Source: JBEIFW01 sp044370695
GTDB taxonomy: Bacteria; Actinomycetota; Acidimicrobiia; Acidimicrobiales; Ilumatobacteraceae
Length of the DNA stretch: 8,008 nt
Direction of reading: 5' to 3'
NCBI GenBank assembly: GCA_044370695.1
Contig: JBILVB010000169.1
Location: 1-8,008 of the forward strand
Position numbers and translations under genes: made by a program. The notes under the pieces are model-generated. The model was not told the origin of the DNA. It worked only from the letters and a program-made list of their open reading frames with translations, and searched no databases. This document shows, one piece after another, positions 1-8,008 of this stretch. The number at the start of each line of letters is the position of its first letter. Positions within the stretch are counted from its first letter, which is position 1.

Positions 1-15
1 CTGGCGACGCCGGGG

Positions 16-2109
16 CTACTCGCCCCGAACCCGCTTCACGATCTCTTGGGCGATCGTCTCGGGTACTTGCTGGTAGCTGTCGAACTGCATCGTGTACGTG
101 GCGCGTCCCTGGGTGCGCCCACGGAGGTCGGTACTGTAACCGAACATCTGCGACAGGGGGACCTGAGCGCGCACGACCTGGCTGTTGCCGCGAGCCTCCA
201 TCCCCTCGATACGACCCCGGCGAGAGGAGAGATCGCCCATCACGTCACCCATGTACTCCTCGGGCGTGACCACCTCGACCGCCATGATCGGCTCGAGCAG
301 GACGGGACGGGCCATCTCGGCGGCCTTCTTGAAGGCCATCGATCCGGCGACCTTGAAGGCCATCTCGGACGAGTCGACATCGTGGTACTGGCCGTCGACG
401 AGCGAAACCCGAACGTCCACGGTCGGGTAGCCCGCCAGGACCCCGGATTCCAGTGCGGCCTGCACGCCTTGGTCGACGGCCGGGATGTACTCGCGAGGCA
501 CCCGACCGCCGGTGATCTTGTCCACGAACTCGTAGCCACCGCCGGGCCCCGTCGGTTCGAGATCGATCTTCACGACGGCGAACTGGCCGGAGCCGCCGGT
601 CTGCTTGATGTGGCGGTACTCGATGGTATGGACCGCCTGCGTGATCGTCTCGCGGTACGCAACCTGCGGCTTGCCGACCGTGGCGTCGACGTTGAACTCC
701 CGCAGCATCCGATCGACGAGGACCTCGAGGTGCAACTCGCCCATGCCCGAGATGATCGTCTGGCCGGTCTCCTCGTCGGTCCGGACCCGGAACGTCGGGT
801 CCTCCTCCGAGAGCGAGTACAGGGCCTTACCCAGCTTGTCCTGGTCGTTCTTGGTCTTCGGCTCGATCGCGACATGGATGACGGGCTCGGGGATGTCGAT
901 CCGCTCGAGCACCACCGGATTCGCTCGATCGCACAGGGTGTCGCCCGTGGTCGTCTGCTTGAAGCCGAGGCCGGCGACGATGTCCCCGGCCAGGGCGTAC
1001 TCGATGTCCTCACGCTGGTTCGCGTGCATCAACAGGATTCGTCCGAGGCGTTCCTTGCGGTCCTTCGTCGAGTTGTAGAGCTCGTTGCCCTTCTCGATCG
1101 CTCCCGAATAGACACGGAAATACGTCAACTTGCCGAACGGGTCCGCGACGATCTTGAACGCAAGCGCGGCGAAGGGAGCCTTCTCGTCGGCAGGCCGCTC
1201 GATGGTCTCGATGCCCTTCAGGTCGGTGCCCGACGCCGCCGGGATGTCGAGGGGGGAGGGCAGGAAGTCGACGACGGCGTCGAGCATGGGTTGGACACCC
1301 TTGTTCTTGAACGCCGAGCCGCACAGCACCGGGACGAACGAGAACGCCAGGGTGCCCGACCGGATACCGCGGCGGAGTTCGTCGGGCGTGATCTCCTCGT
1401 CGTTCAGATAGCGCTCCATCAGCTCGTCGTCCTCGCTCGCGACGACATCGAGCAACTTGGCCCGCCACTCCTCGGCCTGTCCCTCCATGTCGGCGGGAAT
1501 CGGAACGACGTCGTAGCGTTCGCCCTTGTCCGAGGTCTCGTCCCAGACGAGCGCCTTCATCTCGATGAGATCGATCAGGCCCTTGTAGTGAGACTCGGCA
1601 CCGATGGGGATCTGGAGCACTGCGGGAACGGATTCCAAACGGTCTTCGATCATCTTGACCGTGCGGTAGAAGTCGGCGCCGATCCGGTCCATCTTGTTGA
1701 CGAAGCACATCCGGGGGACGCGGTACTTGTTCGCCTGACGCCACACCGTCTCGGTCTGAGGCTCGACACCAGCCACCGAGTCGAACACGGCGACCGCTCC
1801 GTCGAGCACCCGCAGCGAGCGCTCGACCTCGATCGTGAAGTCGACGTGACCGGGCGTGTCGATGATGTTGATCCGGTGGTCCCTCCACACGCAGGTCGTG
1901 GCGGCCGAGGTGATCGTGATCCCGCGCTCTTGCTCCTGGACCATGTGGTCCATGACGGCCGCGCCCTCGTGGACCTCACCGATCTTGTAGGTCTTCCCGG
2001 TGTAGTAGAGGATTCGCTCGGTCGTCGTGGTCTTGCCCGCGTCGATGTGGGCCATGATCCCGATGTTCCGGGTGCGCTGCAGGGGGAAGTCACGCTTGTA
2101 GGTGGCCAT
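16..2109 (-). CDS. fusA: Translation elongation factor G (EF-G)
   Basis: Ribosomal translocase GTPase: it moves tRNAs and mRNA after peptide bond formation and, with RRF, helps recycle ribosomes in the cytoplasm. All GTPase motifs are intact (numbering from the start chosen here): P-loop AHIDAGKT at 20-27, switch I RGITITSAATT near 62-72, DTPGH at 84-88, NKMD at 138-141 and GSA at 264-266. Domain III carries SGMGELHLE near 454-462, domain IV the KQTGGSGQ loop near 503-510, and domain V ends in YSTDLRGRTQGRATYTMQF. The 697-residue length and canonical motifs fit primary EF-G, not an EF-G2 paralogue. An upstream in-frame ATG at 2119-2121 would add four residues (MVTS). I prefer 2109 because GGTGA (2115-2119) sits 5 nt before it, the upstream ATG has no visible ribosome binding site, and family members begin close to MA-x-RDFPL. 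It is the last visible gene of the str operon, 114 bp after rpsG; tuf would be expected next, beyond the window edge. Confidence 0.97.
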   Translation of the reverse strand: MATYKRDFPLQRTRNIGIMAHIDAGKTTTTERILYYTGKTYKIGEVHEGAAVMDHMVQEQERGITITSAATTCVWRDHRINIIDTPGHVDFTIEVERSLRVLDGAVAVFDSVAGVEPQTETVWRQANKYRVPRMCFVNKMDRIGADFYRTVKMIEDRLESVPAVLQIPIGAESHYKGLIDLIEMKALVWDETSDKGERYDVVPIPADMEGQAEEWRAKLLDVVASEDDELMERYLNDEEITPDELRRGIRSGTLAFSFVPVLCGSAFKNKGVQPMLDAVVDFLPSPLDIPAASGTDLKGIETIERPADEKAPFAALAFKIVADPFGKLTYFRVYSGAIEKGNELYNSTKDRKERLGRILLMHANQREDIEYALAGDIVAGLGFKQTTTGDTLCDRANPVVLERIDIPEPVIHVAIEPKTKNDQDKLGKALYSLSEEDPTFRVRTDEETGQTIISGMGELHLEVLVDRMLREFNVDATVGKPQVAYRETITQAVHTIEYRHIKQTGGSGQFAVVKIDLEPTGPGGGYEFVDKITGGRVPREYIPAVDQGVQAALESGVLAGYPTVDVRVSLVDGQYHDVDSSEMAFKVAGSMAFKKAAEMARPVLLEPIMAVEVVTPEEYMGDVMGDLSSRRGRIEGMEARGNSQVVRAQVPLSQMFGYSTDLRGRTQGRATYTMQFDSYQQVPETIAQEIVKRVRGE

Positions 2110-2114
2110 CGACG

Positions 2115-2119
2115 TCACC
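2115..2119 (-). promoter_or_regulatory. fusA ribosome binding site
   Basis: On the minus strand this reads GGTGA, matching the 3' part of the Shine-Dalgarno consensus, with a 5-nt spacer to the ATG at 2107-2109. It decides the start, because its first G is the last base of the alternative upstream ATG (2119-2121), which itself has no purine-rich site ahead of it. The extended hexamer GGTGAC (2114-2119) is complementary to GTCACC in the 3' arm and flank of the upstream hairpin (mRNA positions 2164 down to 2159). Confidence 0.6.
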
Positions 2120-2159
2120 ATTCGTTCACGGGGCGGTCATGTGGGGGGCGTACATGGAG

Positions 2160-2185
2160 GTGACCGGGCGGGGGGGCCCGGTCAC
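2160..2185 (-). promoter_or_regulatory. rpsG-fusA intergenic hairpin (possible attenuator or translational control element)
   Basis: This is a perfect 10-bp inverted repeat, GTGACCGGGC with GCCCGGTCAC, around a 6-nt loop that is C6 in the transcript. It lies 38 nt downstream of the rpsG stop and about 50 nt upstream of the fusA start. No U-run follows on the transcript side (the next bases are CTCCATG), so a classical intrinsic terminator is doubtful, although actinobacterial terminators often lack U-tracts. It could be a partial terminator lowering fusA mRNA relative to rpsLG, a processing or stability element, or a switch: the 3' arm and its flank (GTCACC) can pair with the fusA ribosome binding site instead of with the 5' arm. 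The stem is direct observation; its function is inference. Confidence 0.45.
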
Positions 2186-2223
2186 GTCACTGATCGGCAA
2201 GAACTCGTCAAGAGTTGAGGCGG

Positions 2224-2694
2224 TCACCAACGATAGTGGGCGAAGGCCTTGTTCGACTCGGCCATCTTCTGGAGGTCGTCACGTCGCTTCACCGACGCAC
2301 CGACGCCGTTCGACGCGTCGAGCAGCTCGGCGGCGAGGCGCTGCGCCATCGTCTTTTCCCGCCGGGCGCGGGCGAAGGTGACGATCCACCGAATGGAGAG
2401 CGTGGTGGCACGGCGAGGGCGCACCTCGACGGGCACCTGGTAGGTGGCACCACCGACTCGCCGGCTGCGCACTTCGAGCGGCGGCTTCACGTTGTCGATC
2501 GCCCGCTTCAACGTGGCGATCGGCTCGGCACCGGTGCGCTCCTCGATGATCTTGAGCGCGTCGTACACGATCCGCTCGGCCAACGAGCGCTTGCCCCGCA
2601 GCAGCACCTTGTTGACGAGTTGGGTGACGAGGAGCGACTTGAAGATCGGATCCGGGTTGAGCTCCCGACGGGGGGCGGGTCCTTTGCGCGGCAT
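2224..2694 (-). CDS. rpsG: 30S ribosomal protein S7
   Basis: Primary 16S rRNA-binding protein that nucleates assembly of the 30S head and lines the mRNA exit channel near the E site. The product is 156 residues, the usual bacterial length. The sequence is typical throughout: basic N-terminus MPRKGPAPRR, the beta-hairpin region VRSRRVGGATYQVPVEV at 75-91, the helix RREKTMAQRL at 111-120, and the invariant C-terminus KMAESNKAFAHYRW at 143-156. The ATG lies 8 bp after the rpsL stop, with a modest purine-rich stretch (AAGTGAG) spanning that stop as the likely ribosome binding site, so translation is probably coupled to rpsL. In E. coli a roughly 100-nt rpsL-rpsG spacer is the S7 autoregulatory target; there is no room for that element here, so feedback, if any, must use another site. 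Confidence 0.98.
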   Translation of the reverse strand: MPRKGPAPRRELNPDPIFKSLLVTQLVNKVLLRGKRSLAERIVYDALKIIEERTGAEPIATLKRAIDNVKPPLEVRSRRVGGATYQVPVEVRPRRATTLSIRWIVTFARARREKTMAQRLAAELLDASNGVGASVKRRDDLQKMAESNKAFAHYRW

Positions 2695-2702
2695 GGTTCA
2701 GC

Positions 2703-3074
2703 TCACTTGTCCTTCTTGGCGCCGTAGCGGCTACGGGCCTGCTTGCGCTTCTTGACCCCAGCGGAATCGAGGGTGCCTCGGATGATCTTGTAACGAACCC
2801 CCGGAAGATCCTTCACGCGTCCCCCGCGGACGAGCACGATCGAGTGCTCCTGCAGGTTGTGGCCCTCACCGGGGATGTACGCCGTGACCTCGACACCCGA
2901 GCTGAGCCGGACACGGGCGACTTTGCGCAGCGCAGAGTTCGGCTTCTTGGGCGTGGTGGTGTACACACGAGTGCAGACACCTCGGCGCTGTGGGGCGCCC
3001 TTGAGGGCGGGGGTCTTCGTCTTGAAGCTCTTCGACTGACGGCCCTTGCGGACCAGCTGCTCGATGGTGGGCAC
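2703..3074 (-). CDS. rpsL: 30S ribosomal protein S12
   Basis: Decoding-centre protein of the 30S subunit that monitors codon-anticodon fit; it is the classical target of streptomycin-resistance mutations. The product is 123 residues, normal for the family. Conserved blocks are visible: MPTIEQLVRKGR at the N-terminus, TTTPKKPNSALRKVARVRL at 39-57, AYIPGEGHNLQEHS at 65-78 and VKDLPGVRYK at 87-96. Lys43 and Lys88, the usual resistance positions, are wild type, and Asp89, the residue methylthiolated in many bacteria, is present. The start codon is GTG (3072-3074), preceded by GAGGT with a 10-nt gap; no better in-frame start is seen. It is the first gene of the rpsL-rpsG-fusA operon, with a promoter-like sequence about 70-100 bp upstream. 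The C-terminal basic tail KKRKQARSRYGAKKDK is typical of high-GC Gram-positive S12. Confidence 0.98.
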   Translation of the reverse strand: MPTIEQLVRKGRQSKSFKTKTPALKGAPQRRGVCTRVYTTTPKKPNSALRKVARVRLSSGVEVTAYIPGEGHNLQEHSIVLVRGGRVKDLPGVRYKIIRGTLDSAGVKKRKQARSRYGAKKDK

Positions 3075-3084
3075 GCGGCTGTAG

Positions 3085-3089
3085 ACCTC
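3085..3089 (-). promoter_or_regulatory. rpsL ribosome binding site
   Basis: The minus strand reads GAGGT, 10 nt before the GTG start of rpsL. It supports the GTG start despite the non-ATG codon. The spacing is slightly long, so the assignment is moderate. Confidence 0.5.
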
Positions 3090-3143
3090 GGTACGTGATG
3101 CGGGGCGGCCCGGCGCGGCGAGGCCTGTTCCGGGAACCGTGAG

Positions 3144-3173
3144 AGGTTAGGGCGTTCCACCCGTCGACGGCAA
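3144..3173 (-). promoter_or_regulatory. Putative housekeeping-sigma promoter of the rpsL-rpsG-fusA operon
   Basis: On the minus strand a -35-like TTGCCG (3168-3173) and a -10-like TAACCT (3144-3149, fitting the actinobacterial TANNNT pattern) are separated by 18 nt. Transcription would begin near 3137, giving a leader of roughly 60 nt before the rpsL GTG. The discriminator after the -10 is moderately GC-rich (CTCACGG), as is common for stringently controlled ribosomal promoters. A short inverted repeat, GTTCCCGGAAC (3127-3137), starts at the predicted start point. The elements are seen by eye only. Confidence 0.45.
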
Positions 3174-3180
3174 CCCGCAG

Positions 3181-3212
3181 GCGCCGGCGCGTCGGCTCAC
3201 ATCCGGTACCGG
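3181..3212. repeat. Pair of 10-bp perfect palindromes in the divergent intergenic region
   Basis: GCGCCGGCGC (3181-3190) and CCGGTACCGG (3203-3212) are each perfect 10-bp palindromes, 12 bp apart. The 8-bp palindrome GGCCGGCC (3211-3218) overlaps the second. They lie between the putative rpsL -35 element and the start of the plus-strand membrane-protein gene, a natural position for an operator acting on either gene. In DNA this rich in G and C short self-complementary runs arise often by chance, so function is unproven. Confidence 0.3.
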
Positions 3213-3924
3213 CCGGCCGATGGACCGGGGATGGCGGACCGACGGCAGCGCGGGCGGACCGGTCCGGTCCTGTTGCCGCTGCTCGTCGCCTGGGGATTCG
3301 GCATGGTCGTCGTCGGCGGCGTCGCGGTCCAGCGCGACGACGTCCGCACGCTGCTGTTCACGGATCCGAATGCGAGCGCAGCGTTGCCCTGGTACACGGG
3401 TCTGGTCTCGGAGCTCGGCATCCTCGGCTGGGCCGCAGCGGCGACTGCAGCAGCGGCGGCTTCGTTCGTTGCCGTCGTCGGTCGGCGCCGGGGCGCGGCG
3501 TGGTTCCTCGTCCACGGCAGCGCGCTCGGCACGCTGCTGTGTCTGGACGACCTGCTGCAGTTGCACAGCGGGCCGTTGCTCGGGATTCTCGGCGTTCCGA
3601 AAGCGGGCATGCTCGCGCTCCTCGTCGCCGGCGTCGCGCACTGGGTGATGGCCCATCGGCACGAGTTCGCCCGGACCCGGCGGCCGTTGCTGGTGGGCGC
3701 GGGTACGGCGTTCGCGCTGTCGCTCGCCGTCGACCGACTCGGGGACGGCCGAGGTTTCGCGCTCGTCGTCGAGGATGGGGCGAAGCTCCTCGGCATCCTC
3801 GCCTGGGCGGCGTACTTCCTCACCACAGGAGCCGACATCGTCCGGTCCGTCGTGGCGGAGGCCCGTCGAGCCGGGCGTGCACCCGAGTGGCGAACCCCAG
3901 GCCCGAACCCGCTCCCCGGATCTG

Positions 3925-3959
3925 CGACCGGGGCCCAGCGCGTCGCCGGGCCCCGGTCG
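3925..3959 (-). terminator. GC-rich hairpin after rpoC, candidate transcription terminator
   Basis: A perfect 12-bp inverted repeat, CGACCGGGGCCC (3925-3936) with GGGCCCCGGTCG (3948-3959), encloses an 11-nt loop. It begins 11 nt past the rpoC stop codon, where a terminator of the rpoBC operon is expected. No U-run follows on either strand, which is common for actinobacterial terminator-like hairpins but weakens the call. The hairpin lies inside the tail-coding part of the convergent membrane-protein gene, so it might act in both directions. Confidence 0.5.
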
Positions 3960-3970
3960 GACGGATCGGC

Positions 3971-7885
<3,915 letters not shown>

Positions 7886-7900
7886 GGTTCGTCTCGCTTC

Positions 7901-8008
7901 TCAGTACACGCGCTCGCGGCGGCGCTCGTCTTCGTCGTCCGACCCACGCTCGGGCCGGGAGATGTCGATGCCGAGTTCCTCGGCCGTGCGGAACACGTCC
8001 TCGTCGAG
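7901..8008 (-). CDS. rpoB: DNA-directed RNA polymerase subunit beta, C-terminal end (partial)
   Basis: The last 35 codons and TGA stop of an open frame that enters from the right edge of the window; the 5' part, including the rifampicin region, is outside. The translation begins LDEDVFRTAEELGIDISRPE, which matches the extreme C-terminus of actinobacterial RpoB as I know it (in Mycobacterium, an acidic EDEDLERAAANLGINLSR segment). Gene order confirms it: the frame ends 15 bp before rpoC, as in the universal rpoBC operon. The remaining tail GSDDEDERRRERVY is an acidic then basic extension beyond the conserved core; such tails vary freely between lineages. Confidence 0.9.
   Translation of the reverse strand, partial: LDEDVFRTAEELGIDISRPERGSDDEDERRRERVY

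Noticed and set aside
1..15. Sequence downstream of fusA, searched for the start of tuf or a terminator
   Set aside because: Only 15 bases are available, with no start codon or hairpin that can be judged.
2126..2155. Tiny frame on the minus strand (MYAPHMTAP) just before fusA, as a possible leader peptide
   Set aside because: It has no ribosome binding site (the preceding bases are CACCTCC), and a ten-codon frame is expected by chance.
46..2163. A 705-codon open frame on the plus strand covering all of fusA
   Set aside because: It is antisense to a complete canonical EF-G, its translation is rich in Arg, His, Asp and Leu without a recognisable domain, and such long mirror frames are expected in high-GC DNA with strong third-position bias.
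2184..2213. TTGACG on the minus strand in the rpsG-fusA spacer as the -35 of an internal fusA promoter
   Set aside because: The hexamer matches a -35 well, but no TANNNT-like -10 is found 16-18 nt downstream; the best is TGACGT.
2202..2216. AACTC-N5-GAGTT inverted repeat just after rpsG
   Set aside because: A 5-bp stem is too short to support a call on its own, and no U-run follows.

Overview
The window is a housekeeping block from a high-GC bacterium, almost certainly a member of Actinomycetota. RpoC has the actinobacterial architecture throughout: the N-terminal zinc ribbon, a long charged coiled-coil insertion around residues 150-245, and an uninterrupted trigger loop. Codon third positions are strongly G/C. 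The stretch after residue 119 of RpoC (IEPREELKAKQLEKVIYFAA) makes me lean towards an Acidimicrobiia-like lineage, but that is recollection of family sequences and not a computed placement.

Reading along the minus strand (right to left), the layout is as follows. The last 35 codons of rpoB (7901-8008) are followed after 15 bp by complete rpoC (3971-7885). A GC-rich perfect hairpin just past the rpoC stop (3925-3959) probably ends the rpoBC transcript. A plus-strand gene for a predicted six-helix membrane protein of unknown function follows (3231-4082); its 3' end runs convergently into rpoC by 112 bp. A 156-bp divergent intergenic region (3075-3230) holds a plausible promoter for the next minus-strand operon and several short palindromes. 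That operon is the classical str operon: rpsL (2703-3074, GTG start), rpsG (2224-2694, 8 bp after rpsL) and fusA (16-2109, after a 114-bp gap containing a perfect 10-bp hairpin). The tuf gene expected after fusA would lie beyond the left edge.

The recognised genes form one functional set: two RNA polymerase subunits, two 30S proteins of the decoding centre and head, and the translocase EF-G. All look intact, full length and canonical at their catalytic or drug-contact residues. There is no sign of mobile elements, CRISPR, tRNA or rRNA.

I see no convincing new multi-gene system. The parts worth a second look are the unknown membrane protein on the opposite strand between the rpo and str operons, its overlap with the rpoC 3' end and terminator hairpin, the divergent regulatory region, and the rpsG-fusA hairpin, whose 3' arm is complementary to the fusA ribosome binding site.
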